A stretch of DNA of 64,000 bases from Streptomyces ardesiacus. Lineage in GTDB: Bacteria > Actinomycetota > Actinomycetes > Streptomycetales > Streptomycetaceae. Both the position numbers and the translations under genes were made by a program. The stretch lies in contig NZ_BEWC01000004.1 in NCBI RefSeq assembly GCF_003112575.1, positions 124,001 through 188,000 on the forward strand, written 5' to 3'. Shown here one piece after another: positions 51,124 to 59,763 of the stretch. The first letter of the stretch is position 1. The number at the start of each line of letters is the position of its first letter. Under the pieces are notes generated by a model. It made no database searches, had not been told where the DNA came from, and was given only the letters and a program-made list of their open reading frames with translations.

Positions 51124-52592
51124 GGTGGCCGCGACGCCGCACCCTGCGCGCCCGTCTCACCGCGGGGCTGCTGGTCCTGCTCGCCGTGGCGTCCGCAGCG
51201 GTGGGAGGGGCGGCCGTGCTGGAACTCAACGGGTTCCTCACCGACCGTCTCGACCAGCAGCTCACCGACACCGGCAGCGCCTTCGCGGCAAGTCTGGAGC
51301 ACCCCGGCACGGATCACGGCGACCACGACGGGGACGAACGCGGTGACACCCGCCGTCAGGCCGCCGAGACACTCGGGGTGCGCATCGTGGACGGCGAGGT
51401 GACCAACGCCGCCGTGGTCCGGCGAGGCGATGCACGGGCCGACGTGGTCACCCTGAAGGTCGACGGCAGTGACGCCCGGACCCTTGCGGCTGTCCCCAGG
51501 GACGGACACGGCCACAGCGTCGAGCTCACCGGCCTCGACGACTACCGGGTGATGGCCTGGCGGGGGCGGGACGGCGACACCCTGATCACCGGCCTGCCGC
51601 TGGAGCCGGTCGAGGCGGCGGTGCACCGGCTCGAACTCGTGGCGGGCAGCGTCTTCGGTCTGGCGCTCGCCGGTGCCGGCGTCGCGGGTGCTCTGTGGGT
51701 GCGCTGGTCCCTGAGCTCCCTCAGCCGCATCGCCGACACCGCGGCCCGCGTCAGTGAACTCCCTCTCGCCAGTGGGACCGTGACGCTGCCCCCGCGTGCC
51801 CCCGACGCCCGGCCGCGCAGCGAGGAGGTCGACCAGGTCACCAGCGCGTTCAACCGGATGCTGGGGCACGTGGAGCACGCCCTGACCCAGCGCCAGCGCA
51901 GTGAGGAACGTCTGCGCAGCTTCTCCGCGGACGCGAGCCACGAGCTGCGCACCCCGGTGGCCTCGGTGCGCGGCCACGCCGAGCTGGCCCTGCTCCACTC
52001 CGAGCAGGTGCCCCTGCCCCCCGAGGTGAGCCGTGCTCTGGAGCGGATCGTCGCGGAGGCGTCCCGGATGGGCGCCGTGGTCGACGATCTGCTCCTGCTC
52101 GCGCGCCTGGACGCCGGGCGCCCCCTGGAGTACGAACCCGTCGACCTGACACGGCTCGTGCTGGACGTGGTCGCCGACGCCCGCGCGGCCGGTCCGGATC
52201 ACCGGTGGACCCTCGAACTGCCGCAGGAGCCGGTCGTCGTGTCGGGCGACCGGCACCGCCTTCACCAGCTCCTCGCGAATCTCACGGCCAATGCCCGGCT
52301 GCACACACCACCCGGGACCGCCGTCACCGTGGAAGTCACGCGGGACGACGACGGCACGGCCCGCCTCACGGTGACCGACGACGGTCCAGGAATCCCGCCC
52401 TCGCTGCGCGGGCACCTCTTCGAACGCTTCGTCCACGGGGACGGTCCTCGCGGCGCCGACGGCGGCGGCACGGGTCTCGGGCTGTCCATCGTCGCCGCCG
52501 TGGCCGCTGCTCACGGCGGCACGGCGACCGTCACCAGCGAACCGGGCACGACCAGGTTCACCGTGCGTTTGCCACCCCGACCGCCTGGATAG
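51120..52592 (+). CDS. Membrane sensor histidine kinase with HAMP
   Basis: A 490-residue kinase. A first membrane helix (TAGLLVLLAVASAAVGGAAVL) precedes a 130-residue extracellular sensor with a His/Asp-rich stretch (HPGTDHGDHDGDERGD) that could bind metal ions. A second helix (VFGLALAGAGVAGALWV) and HAMP linker lead to the phosphoacceptor box ADASHELRTPVASVRG (H274) and an ATPase domain (NLTANARLHTPPG, DDGPGIP, GTGLGLSI). GTG overlaps the regulator stop. The His/Asp-rich loop and the divergent ferric reductase together suggest a metal or redox signal (inference). Confidence 0.94.
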
Positions 52593-52642
52593 ACCCAAGC
52601 CCGCTTCCGAGCAGGCCTGTCGCGGCGCACCCGGGGCAGGGC

Positions 52643-53014
52643 TCAGGGGATCATCACGCAGTGGTTCTCGACAACCCGGCCGCCGCGATCGAGGCCACCG
52701 CAGACGGCCAGCCTCGGGTACGCCCTGATCTCCTGGTTGACGACGAACCGCCACCGCGAGACGTTCGCCCTGCTCCCTCGGTAGTCGCCGACGAACGCAC
52801 GCAGCGTCCCCGCCAGGCCGTCCCGCGTGGTGACGGTGATGTCCTGGACGTAGTCGCGGCCCTGGTACGCGGTGGCGACGCAGATGTAGGTGCCGCAGGT
52901 GGACTTCACTTCGGCACGCGCAGGTGCCGCGGTCACCAGCAGTGAGCCGACGGCAGCCATGAACGCGGCCGCAACCGTGGCAGTCCGCCGTCGGGTCCTT
53001 CGTGCTGTGGTCAT
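52643..53014 (-). CDS. Secreted protein of unknown function
   Basis: A 123-residue protein with a clear signal peptide (TARRTRRRTATVAAAFMAAVGSLLVTAAPARA, cleavage near residue 34). The mature part has four cysteines (CGTYICVATAYQGRDYVQD; AVCGGLDRGGR; NHCVMIP), which would form two disulfides, and a beta-rich pattern. No family is recognised. It is on the reverse strand, 50 bases from the end of the kinase gene. Confidence 0.7.
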   Translation of the reverse strand: MTTARRTRRRTATVAAAFMAAVGSLLVTAAPARAEVKSTCGTYICVATAYQGRDYVQDITVTTRDGLAGTLRAFVGDYRGSRANVSRWRFVVNQEIRAYPRLAVCGGLDRGGRVVENHCVMIP

Positions 53015-53051
53015 CAGCTTCTCCCTGTTCGCGTGCGGTGCCTCACCCCGG

Positions 53052-53390
53052 TTACGGGGCCTGCTCGTACGTCACGGCCTGCTCCGTGCAGGCGGTGGCC
53101 GCGGCGCGGCTGGTGGTGTCCCCGGACAGGATCGTGTCGGCGCTCCCGTGCAGGGCGGCGTCCGGGGCACAGGCCCCACGGGCCTGGTCCGCGACCGGAC
53201 AGCGGGTGATGGTCTCGGCCCGAGGAAGGGTCTCCGCCGCGTGGGCGGGCGCGGCGACGGCCGGGGGCAGGACGGTGAGCGCAGCGGCGGCCAGGCCGCC
53301 CGGACACACTCGTGAGCATGCACCGTTGATAGCCGTCCCGGTGGGGGCGCTGTCATGCGTTTGCTCAGTGCGCCGCCCGTGTGGGTGCAT
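53052..53390 (-). CDS. Possible secreted small cysteine-containing protein
   Basis: A 112-residue frame whose middle looks like a signal peptide (RVCPGGLAAAALTVLPPAVAAPAHA). The mature part has spaced cysteines (TRCPVADQARGACAPDA; TACTEQAVTYEQAP). The first 26 residues are unlike a signal peptide, so the true start may lie further in. The same strand as the secreted protein at 52643 and a similar layout suggest that both are exported, but other frames here are also open, so the call is tentative. Confidence 0.4.
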   Translation of the reverse strand: MHPHGRRTEQTHDSAPTGTAINGACSRVCPGGLAAAALTVLPPAVAAPAHAAETLPRAETITRCPVADQARGACAPDAALHGSADTILSGDTTSRAAATACTEQAVTYEQAP

Positions 53391-53594
53391 TCGTCATACC
53401 GGCGTCCGCGTGACGCTCCTCATGGCCACGTACGTCCCGCCCGTGCGCTGCCTCGGGCCGTACGCTCCGGCGGCACGGTCCGCCGCCCGCTCCGGCGACC
53501 CGGTGAGGGCGGTCCCGGCGGTGGGACAGGGACCTCGGCCACCAACTGCCCGTCCCTCAGCCCCTGGTGGAAGGCCGGCACTAGGATCTTCGGC

Positions 53595-54284
53595 ATGGCG
53601 AAGCGCAAGGTGCAGCGGCGGGCGCGGAAGATCCTGGGCGAGGAACCCGTGGCCCTGGTCTGGTGTGAGATCCACAAGCCCATCCCCGCACCGCCCAAGG
53701 ACGTTCACCGTGCCGCGGGCAAGGGACGCCTGAAATCGCGCCACCACTGGTTGCTGTACGTCGGGGCCGTGGTGTTCTTCTTCGTGGTCGTACCGATGTT
53801 CTTGATTGACAGACTCGGCAGCAAACTCGACCACCTGCTGTCGGGACGGAGCCGTGGCGGGCAGACCGGACAGTCGCGTACCCCGCCCGGCCCACAGCGT
53901 TCCGGCCGTGGCCGTTCTCGTGAGGGGGATCGTGCGCAGGACCCGGCCAACGGGGTGTTCGACGGGGACTGGAACCTGACCGCGGGCCAGCTCCTGCTGC
54001 GTTGGTACGGGCACTCGCCCAGCCCCAAGCGCCTGGTCCTGCTGACCCGTGACCGCATCTGCGTGGCCGCGTCCCCTCGCCGTCGGCTGTCGCCGACCAA
54101 GGCCGACGATTTCCGGACCGTCACGGAGTTCCCCCTCGACCAGGCCCGGATCGAGGGGGAGGCGGGCCAGCCGCGGGGGTACGCCACCTTCCGGCTCGCC
54201 TTTGCCGACGGTTCCTGGCTGGAGCTGGGCCGACTGGGCGAGCCGGACGACGCCGATCACTTTCTGCGTACGGTCAGCGGCTGA
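53595..54284 (+). CDS. Membrane protein of unknown function
   Basis: A 229-residue protein with a basic N-terminus, one membrane helix (WLLYVGAVVFFFVVVPMFLI, about residues 54-73), a low-complexity Gly/Arg/Ser-rich linker, and a C-terminal globular domain of about 110 residues (FDGDWNLTAGQLLLRWYGHSPSPKRLVLLTRDRI, LDQARIEGEA, DDADHFLRTVSG) that looks like a PH-like or bacterial pleckstrin-type fold. I do not recognise a named family. It stands alone and converges with the MarR gene. Confidence 0.75.
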   Translation: MAKRKVQRRARKILGEEPVALVWCEIHKPIPAPPKDVHRAAGKGRLKSRHHWLLYVGAVVFFFVVVPMFLIDRLGSKLDHLLSGRSRGGQTGQSRTPPGPQRSGRGRSREGDRAQDPANGVFDGDWNLTAGQLLLRWYGHSPSPKRLVLLTRDRICVAASPRRRLSPTKADDFRTVTEFPLDQARIEGEAGQPRGYATFRLAFADGSWLELGRLGEPDDADHFLRTVSG

Positions 54285-54423
54285 TCGGCGGACTTCCCCA
54301 CCGGGCGGGCCGGCATCCCGTGCCTGGACTCCAAAGGGCAAACCGCCTTCCCGCCGGGCGGGTTCGGCGAGGGCGATCTCGGCGACGTGCCGCAGCACGC
54401 TCCGGTACGCCTCGGCGAGGAGA

Positions 54424-54921
54424 TCAAGGCCGGCGTCGGCCGGTTCCTGACGGGTCCTCCGGGTCGCCCGCGAGTCTGGCGGCGATGCGGCCGAGGATCT
54501 CGAGCTCTTGGGGTTCGAGCTGGTCGATGAGGTGGCGCCGCACTGAGGCGACATGAGTGGGAGCGGCTTGCCGGAGAGTGTCCAGTCCCCTCTCGGTGAG
54601 CACCAGGAAGCAACCTCTGCCGTCAGCCGGGTCCGGTTCACGGCGGATGAGCCCACGCGCCTCCATGCGGGTGGCGTGGCGGGACAAACGGCTTCGGGAC
54701 CACTCCATCTTGGCGGCCTGCTCACGCAGGGTGCCGGTGCCGTCGGCGCGCTCGGACAGGGTGCTGAGCACCTCGTAGTCGGGCTCGGACAAACCGAGTT
54801 CGGCCAGGTCCTGCGCGGTGCGGGCCTGCACGACGGTCACCATGCGGCGGTAGGCCCTCCAGGCCTGCTCCTCCTCCGGACCGAGCCAGCGGGTAGCACC
54901 GTCCGACACATTCGTTGACAT
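54424..54921 (-). CDS. MarR family transcriptional regulator
   Basis: A 165-residue winged-helix regulator: LGLSEPDYEVLSTLSERADGTGTLREQAAKMEWSRSRLSRHATRMEARGLIRREPDPADGRGCFLVLTERGLDTL. The beta-wing (DPADGRGCFLVLT) is complete. It lies back-to-back with the FMN-reductase/GNAT gene, separated by 30 bases. A perfect 17-bp palindrome (AAATTACC-A-GGTAATTT, 54928-54944) fills that gap, so it should repress both genes, probably until an oxidant or small aromatic ligand binds. Confidence 0.93.
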   Translation of the reverse strand: MSTNVSDGATRWLGPEEEQAWRAYRRMVTVVQARTAQDLAELGLSEPDYEVLSTLSERADGTGTLREQAAKMEWSRSRLSRHATRMEARGLIRREPDPADGRGCFLVLTERGLDTLRQAAPTHVASVRRHLIDQLEPQELEILGRIAARLAGDPEDPSGTGRRRP

Positions 54922-54927
54922 GTAATC

Positions 54928-54944
54928 AAATTACCAGGTAATTT
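54928..54944. promoter_or_regulatory. MarR operator, perfect 17-bp palindrome
   Basis: AAATTACC-A-GGTAATTT lies between two divergent starts that are themselves mirror images: CGTTGACATG at 54913-54922 and CATGTCAACG at 54951-54960 form a perfect outer 10-bp inverted repeat. AT-rich DNA is rare in this window, which makes the operator stand out. Confidence 0.9.
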
Positions 54945-54951
54945 CATTTCC

Positions 54952-56016
54952 ATGTCAACGAAAAGACCGCGTGTCCTGGTACTGATCTGCAGTACTCGTC
55001 CCGGCGCGCTCGGCCCGGCAGTCGGCACATGGCTGACGGAGACGCTCGCACCGAGCGCCCTCACGCTGGACGTGGACCTGGCGCCGCTGGCCCTCGGTGA
55101 TCTGCAGCTGCCCTTCCTGGACGAGGAGGAGCACCCCTCGACCGGCGTCTACCACCACGAACACACGCGCCGGTGGAGCGCGATCGTCGACGAGGCCGAC
55201 GGCTTCGTCGTCGTGACGCCGGAGTACAACTACGGGATGCCCGCGACCCTGAAGAACGCGCTCGACTACCTCGGCCCCGAGTGGGCCTGGAAGCCGGTCG
55301 GGTTCGTGAGCTACGGCCACACCTCGGCGGGCACCCGAGCGGTCCAGCACGCCAAGCAGGTGATGACCACCCTTCGCCTCGTCCCCCTGGGCTCCACCGT
55401 CGCGATCCGGATCGCGGACGCGATGCGAGAGGGCCGCTTGCACCCCGGAACGCACCTCGAAGCCGCCGCCGAGGGACTGCTTGCGGAACTCGTGCGGGTC
55501 GCTCACGCCCTGGCCCCGCTTCGCGAGCGCGGGCGCGTGAACGCGGTGGCAGGCCCCGTCGCGGGTTCGTACGCACGGCGCCTCGCCCCGGACGACGCCC
55601 CGGAGGTGACGGTGCTGCAGCGCTGCTGCTGGACCGAGGAGGCGGTCGCCAACAGCACCCTGGCAATACCGGCCCTGCACGAGTCGCCCCACCAGGTGCG
55701 CGCGTGGCTGGCCGACTGGCAGGCCACGGGCCTGTGGCGGGACGGCCGGCTCCTCGGGATGGTACGGACGCGTCGCAGCGGCGAAGACCTGCACGTGGGG
55801 CGGCTCGCCGTCGTCCCCGACCTGCGCGGGCGCGGTCTGGGCCGATGGCTGCTCCGCATGGCCGAGTCGGCCGGGCAGGGTTGCCGGCGCATCGTCCTGT
55901 CCACCGGCGCCGCCAGCAGCCGGAACCTCGCCCTTTACGAGAGTCAGGGGTACGCTCCGCTTCGCGAGGAAGCGGACGACGGTGTGGTCCACCTCGCCAA
56001 AGCCGTCCCTGCCTGA
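54952..56016 (+). CDS. NADPH-dependent FMN reductase fused to a GNAT acetyltransferase
   Basis: A 354-residue fusion. Residues about 7-185 are an NADPH-dependent FMN reductase/flavodoxin-like domain (RVLVLICSTRPGALGPAVG; VVVTPEYNYGMPATLKNALDYLGPEWAWKPVGFVSYG). Residues about 205-354 are a GNAT domain (VTVLQRCCWTEEAVANSTLAIPALHES; GRLAVVPDLRGRGLGRWLLRMAE; RNLALYESQGY). Both domains look complete, so this is a true fusion, not a readthrough. It could reduce a quinone or flavin and acetylate the product. It is controlled by the adjacent MarR protein. Confidence 0.88.
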   Translation: MSTKRPRVLVLICSTRPGALGPAVGTWLTETLAPSALTLDVDLAPLALGDLQLPFLDEEEHPSTGVYHHEHTRRWSAIVDEADGFVVVTPEYNYGMPATLKNALDYLGPEWAWKPVGFVSYGHTSAGTRAVQHAKQVMTTLRLVPLGSTVAIRIADAMREGRLHPGTHLEAAAEGLLAELVRVAHALAPLRERGRVNAVAGPVAGSYARRLAPDDAPEVTVLQRCCWTEEAVANSTLAIPALHESPHQVRAWLADWQATGLWRDGRLLGMVRTRRSGEDLHVGRLAVVPDLRGRGLGRWLLRMAESAGQGCRRIVLSTGAASSRNLALYESQGYAPLREEADDGVVHLAKAVPA

Positions 56017-56093
56017 GCGCTTCGGGGCCCGCCGGAAGCAAGGGCTCGAGGAGCGGTCATGTTCGTCCGGCACGATGCCTTGAAGGGAATCCG

Positions 56094-56537
56094 ATGACGT
56101 TCGTCAGGCGCTTCGACCACGTCGGCATCACCGTCGCCGACCTCGACGCCGCGACGGCGTTCTTCGTCGGCCTCGGCCTGGAGGCCGACCGGAAGATGGC
56201 TGTCGAAGGCGAGTTCCTGGACACGGTGGTCGGCATGAGCAACGCCCGCACCGAGATCGTCATGCTGCGACCGCCCGGCGGAGGGACGACGCTGGAGCTC
56301 TCCAGCTTCACGCGGCCGGACCACCTCCCGGGCTCGCCTGCCGCGCCGGCCAACGAGTTGGGCCTCCGCAACGTCGCCTTCGAGGTGCACGACCTCCACG
56401 CCGCGGTCGAGCATGCCGCAGTCAACGGCTACGGCCTGGTGGGAGGCATCGGCACATACGAGGGCGTGTGGCGGATGGCCTACGTCCGCGGGCCCGAAGG
56501 AATCATCGTCTCCTTGGCCGAGCGCATCGAGAAGTAG
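56094..56537 (+). CDS. VOC (glyoxalase/dioxygenase-like) family protein
   Basis: A 147-residue protein with the paired beta-alpha-beta-beta-beta pattern of the vicinal-oxygen-chelate fold: FVRRFDHVGITVADLDAATAFFVGLGLE at the start, LRNVAFEVHDLHAAVEHAAVNG in the second half, and YVRGPEGIIVSLAE with the C-terminal ligand glutamate. H9, H-in-LRNVAFEVHD and the terminal Glu are candidate metal ligands. Unlike ArsI it has no cysteine pair. It is likely a glyoxalase-like or hydrolytic enzyme of unknown substrate. The YciI-like gene follows within 10 bases, so they are one transcript. Confidence 0.88.
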   Translation: MTFVRRFDHVGITVADLDAATAFFVGLGLEADRKMAVEGEFLDTVVGMSNARTEIVMLRPPGGGTTLELSSFTRPDHLPGSPAAPANELGLRNVAFEVHDLHAAVEHAAVNGYGLVGGIGTYEGVWRMAYVRGPEGIIVSLAERIEK

Positions 56538-56546
56538 GGGAGCATC

Positions 56547-56885
56547 ATGAGCACGACCGTGACCGACGAACAGATTCAGGCTCTGGCCACGTCCGCGCGG
56601 CCCTACAGCCTGGCGCTCCTCCACTGGGGGCCGAAACGGACGATGGACGGCGCGGACGCCGTCGAACGCGAACACCAGCGGCGCATGGTGTCGCTGCGCG
56701 CAGACGGGGTGATCGCGATCCTGTGCCCGGTCGCCTCCGACACCGTGGCCGGCGTCGCGATCATGACGGTGCCGACCGAGGAAGCCGCGGAGATCATGGC
56801 CCAGGACCCCTGCGTGCGGGCCGGGATGATGCGCTGCGAGGTCCACCCGTGCCACGGCTTCCCCGGAGACGCTCTCCCCGCGTGA
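56547..56885 (+). CDS. YciI-like domain protein
   Basis: A 112-residue protein of the YCII/dehydratase-like fold: RPYSLALLHWGPKRT, REHQRRMVSLRADGVIAILCPV and VAIMTVPTEEAAEIMAQDPCVRAGMMRCEVHPCHG. The conserved His of the family, normally in the HxxxxxxL motif, corresponds to REHQRRMVSL. YciI domains are small enzymes or cofactor-binding modules. It follows the VOC gene with a GGGGAG ribosome site 8 bases before the ATG. Confidence 0.82.
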   Translation: MSTTVTDEQIQALATSARPYSLALLHWGPKRTMDGADAVEREHQRRMVSLRADGVIAILCPVASDTVAGVAIMTVPTEEAAEIMAQDPCVRAGMMRCEVHPCHGFPGDALPA

Positions 56886-57118
56886 ACGATCCCCGCCGGC
56901 ACAACCGCCGCCTCCCCGCAGCGTGCGACTTGCCGTGAGTGAGGACCTGGTGCCGTGCAACCGGCGAGGACTCTTGATGCGGTCAGGCGGTCCTCCGAGG
57001 GGGTGCCCGGCTCGGTCGTGTGAATGATCAGGTCGGTGCGGAAGTCAGGGCTGAGCGTGGACAGTTCGACCCATGACCGCCATCGACCAGAACTGGCCTT
57101 CCCCTCACCCGGACTCCG

Positions 57119-57787
57119 TCACGGATGGAACCGCCACCGGCCTTCCGTGACGACGTCCAGCTCGCCGTCCCTGACGCGGACGGCCGTCTCGTCGTCGATG
57201 AAGTACACCGGGAAGTCCGCCCGCTCGGCGATCCGGTCGGCCCAGGCGTCGTCCCGCTCGGGGAAGTCCGGTGAGTACAGGTGGGGCTTGAGATACCAGT
57301 CGAAGAGGCCGAACGGCGGCTCCACGGTCGTCGCGCCGAGTACGTGCAGGTCCGCGGCGTCCCCGATGACGTCGGCCGAGTGTGCGGTGAGATGGCGGCT
57401 GAAGATCATTGATCCGGCGCTGAACCCCACGTAGATCCGGCTCTCCAGCGCCTTCAGGAGACCGTCGGCCAGGCCGTTGCCGGTGATGCTGCGCGCGAGG
57501 TGGTAATGGCTGCCGCCTGCCCCATAGATGACGTCGGCGTGGAGCAGCCGGTCGAGCACCAACCGCGGGGGCAGGCCGTTCAGCTCCAGGACGTCGAACT
57601 CCCGCCAGCCGAGGCCGTACAGCCGGTTCATGTCCGCGACGAGCCACCCGTGGTCGCCGGGCTCGGCGACGGACGCCGTGGGGACGTACACGACGTTCGC
57701 CGACCCGAAGGGCTTGCCCAGCATGTCCCGCAGAGCGTCCCGCAGCGTCTCGTTGCGCAGGCCGCTCGCCGTCATCAGAAAGTTCAT
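57119..57787 (-). CDS. Peptidase E-like (S51) protein
   Basis: A 222-residue protein resembling peptidase E/S51 of the class-I amidotransferase-like fold. YGAGGSHYHLARS and the nucleophile elbow YVGFSAGSMIFS (serine in GFSAGS) are the signatures; the family also uses a catalytic His and Glu. Peptidase E cleaves aspartyl dipeptides; more distant members have other hydrolase roles. The ATG at 57787 gives the conserved N-terminal strand LMTASGLRNETL. It stands alone on the reverse strand. Confidence 0.87.
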   Translation of the reverse strand: MNFLMTASGLRNETLRDALRDMLGKPFGSANVVYVPTASVAEPGDHGWLVADMNRLYGLGWREFDVLELNGLPPRLVLDRLLHADVIYGAGGSHYHLARSITGNGLADGLLKALESRIYVGFSAGSMIFSRHLTAHSADVIGDAADLHVLGATTVEPPFGLFDWYLKPHLYSPDFPERDDAWADRIAERADFPVYFIDDETAVRVRDGELDVVTEGRWRFHP

Positions 57788-57913
57788 CCGGCGAGCCAAG
57801 CACGGCTGAAGGGGGCCGCGCAAAACCCGTTCACCGGACGTGGGAGCAGACGGCCGGGACACGGCATGAGCCGAGTGTGTCGCACGTCGGCGCGGGCGCA
57901 AGCGCGGGCCGGG

Positions 57914-59569
57914 TCAGCGCCTTCGGCCGGCGTGCAGTTCCAGGTGCTCGGCTTCGAAGCGTGCACGGAAGTCCCGGTCGTGCGAGACCGCGACCACCGC
58001 CCCCGGGTACGCCGCGAGCGCCGTCTGGAGGTCCTCGACCAGGTCGAGTGCGATGTGGTTGGTCGGTTCGTCGAGGACCAGGAGGTCTGCGGGCCGGGTC
58101 ACCAGGGTCGCGATCTGCAGCCGCCGCCGTTGTCCCACGGACAGGGCGGCGACCGGGACGTGGAGGTCCTGTTCGCGGAACAGGCCCAGGGACAGGAGGC
58201 GTTCGGCGTGCTCGTCCGGCGTCCCGGGCCGCCCGGCGGCGAACGCGGCGAGCAGCGGCATGGGCGGGGCGTGCGCGGGCAGTTCCTGGGCGAGGTAGCC
58301 GATCCGGGCGGGGCGGCGTACCGTGCCCGCGTCCGGCTGCAGGTCGCCGGCCAGGACGCGCAGCAGCGTCGACTTGCCCGCACCGTTCTCGCCCGTGACG
58401 AGGAGGCGCCCACCGGGTTCCACGGTTATGAGCCCGTCCAGGCGCAGCCGTTCCCCGACCCGTACGTGGTCCAGTTCGGCGAGTGTGCCCTGCGCCGGGC
58501 CGGCGACCGCCGACGGCGGCGCCGTCTGGAACCGGAGGGGTGCCGGCGGCTCGGCCACCGGGTTGCGCCGCAGCCGGTCCAGGCGCTCGCGCACCGAGCG
58601 CACCTGCCCGCCGAGCTTCGCCTCGCTGGAGCGGCGGTGCTTGCCGAAGCCCTGCTTCGGGTCACGGCCGGTGCCGGCCAGTCGCCTGCCGGCGGCCTCC
58701 AGCAGTTCCTCCGCGCGGGTCACCTCCTCGGCCCAGTCCGCGTACCGCTGCTCGGCTCCGCGCCTGGCTGCGGCCTTCGCGGCGCGGTAGCCGGCCCATC
58801 CGTCGCCGTACCTGCGCACGGTGCGCTCGTCCCGGTCGACCTCGAGGACGGTGGTGGCGATGCGTTCCAGGAAGCCTCGGTCGTGGGTGACCGCGACGAC
58901 GGTGCCGCGGTGGGCGCGCAGGTGGTCCTCCAGCCAGCGCACGGCGGCCGCGTCGAGGTGGTTCGTCGGCTCGTCCAGGAGCAGCAGTTCGGGGGCGGCG
59001 GCCAGCACACAGGCGAGCGCGAGCCGCGCCTGCTCGCCTCCGGACAGCGAGCCGAGCGGGCGTTCCCGGGTGATCCGGGCCAGCCCCAGCCCGTGCACGG
59101 CGGCGTCCACGCGGGCGTCCGCCTCGTATCCGCCGCGCTCCTCGTAGGCGGTCAACAGGTCACCGTACGCGGTGAGTTCCTCCTCCGACGCGTCGGCGAG
59201 GGACGCCTCTGCGGCACGCAGCCGCCGCTCCATGTCGCGCAGTTCGGCCAGGGCGAGGTCGACGGCGTCCTGCACGGTGCGGTCCGCGTCGAGGTCGCGG
59301 GTCTGGGCCAGGTGGCCGGTCCCACCGGGGAACCGGACGGTGACCTCCCCGGCGTCCGGCACCTCGGCGGTGGCGAGCAGCCGCAGCAGGGTGGACTTGC
59401 CGGAGCCGTTCTCACCGATCACGGCGGCCTTCTCGCCCGGGCGGACGGTGAAGGAGACCTGGTCGAGGAGGGTTCGGGTGCCGTACGACTTGGTGACGCA
59501 CCTGACGGAGAGCTGCGCCACGGCGGGGACGGCGGCGGTGGGCAGGGTGGTGCGAGCGCGGTCGCGCAT
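57914..59569 (-). CDS. ABC-F ribosomal protection-type ATPase
   Basis: A 551-residue protein with two ABC ATPase halves and no membrane domain. Half 1 has Walker A GENGSGKST (52-60), signature LSGGEQARLAL and LLLLDEPTNHLD; half 2 has GENGAGKST and LSVGQRRRLQ with LLVLDEPTNHI. The interdomain linker (about 240-330) is long, basic and helical, as needed to reach the ribosomal tRNA site. The layout matches actinobacterial antibiotic-resistance ABC-F proteins. A seven-codon ORF at 59637-59660 stands in its 5' leader, suggesting that ribosome stalling controls it. The second ABC-F gene lies upstream on the same strand. Confidence 0.93.
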   Translation of the reverse strand: MRDRARTTLPTAAVPAVAQLSVRCVTKSYGTRTLLDQVSFTVRPGEKAAVIGENGSGKSTLLRLLATAEVPDAGEVTVRFPGGTGHLAQTRDLDADRTVQDAVDLALAELRDMERRLRAAEASLADASEEELTAYGDLLTAYEERGGYEADARVDAAVHGLGLARITRERPLGSLSGGEQARLALACVLAAAPELLLLDEPTNHLDAAAVRWLEDHLRAHRGTVVAVTHDRGFLERIATTVLEVDRDERTVRRYGDGWAGYRAAKAAARRGAEQRYADWAEEVTRAEELLEAAGRRLAGTGRDPKQGFGKHRRSSEAKLGGQVRSVRERLDRLRRNPVAEPPAPLRFQTAPPSAVAGPAQGTLAELDHVRVGERLRLDGLITVEPGGRLLVTGENGAGKSTLLRVLAGDLQPDAGTVRRPARIGYLAQELPAHAPPMPLLAAFAAGRPGTPDEHAERLLSLGLFREQDLHVPVAALSVGQRRRLQIATLVTRPADLLVLDEPTNHIALDLVEDLQTALAAYPGAVVAVSHDRDFRARFEAEHLELHAGRRR

Positions 59570-59636
59570 GAGGGCTTTCCCTGGGGGTGCGAAGGGCCTA
59601 CGGGCAGCAGAAACGGCGGCGGGGCCGTGCCGGGAC

Positions 59637-59660
59637 TCAGACGAAGAAGAGGAAAGCCAT
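59637..59660 (-). CDS. Seven-codon leader ORF (MAFLFFV) upstream of the ABC-F gene
   Basis: ATG at 59660 opens ATG GCT TTC CTC TTC TTC GTC TGA. The -10 (TAGGGT, 59672-59667) places transcription start at or very near the A of this ATG, so the leader should be translated from the first nucleotide. The ABC-F start follows 67 bases after the stop. Short leaders rich in Phe/Leu are typical of ribosome-mediated attenuators of antibiotic resistance genes; no clear terminator hairpin was located by eye between 59636 and 59570. Confidence 0.65.
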   Translation of the reverse strand: MAFLFFV

Positions 59661-59666
59661 GACCTC

Positions 59667-59696
59667 ACCCTAGCAAGACGAAGCGTCTCGTCTCAA
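59667..59696 (-). promoter_or_regulatory. Promoter of the leader/ABC-F transcript with overlapping dyad
   Basis: Reverse strand: TTGAGA (-35, 59696-59691), an 18-base spacer, TAGGGT (-10, 59672-59667). The spacer contains AGACG-AAG-CGTCT (59676-59688), a perfect dyad that could be a repressor site; a partly overlapping CGTCT repeat follows. Confidence 0.6.
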
Positions 59697-59763
59697 GGCG
59701 GGAGCGGCGGCGACCAGGGCGGTGACGTAGTCCTCGTGGGCTCGGTCCGCGGGGGCACGGCGC

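Noticed and set aside
53014-53319. A 101-codon reverse ORF overlapping the 53052 secreted-protein frame
   Set aside because: Arginine/glycine-rich without a signal peptide; the other frame has a better signal-peptide and cysteine pattern.
54372-54433. Reverse-strand stretch reading LDLLAEAYRSVLRHVAEIAL next to the MarR end
   Set aside because: It reads like a TetR or similar helical C-terminus, but only about 25 residues are present and the frame is continuous with nothing convincing; could be a remnant, not annotated.
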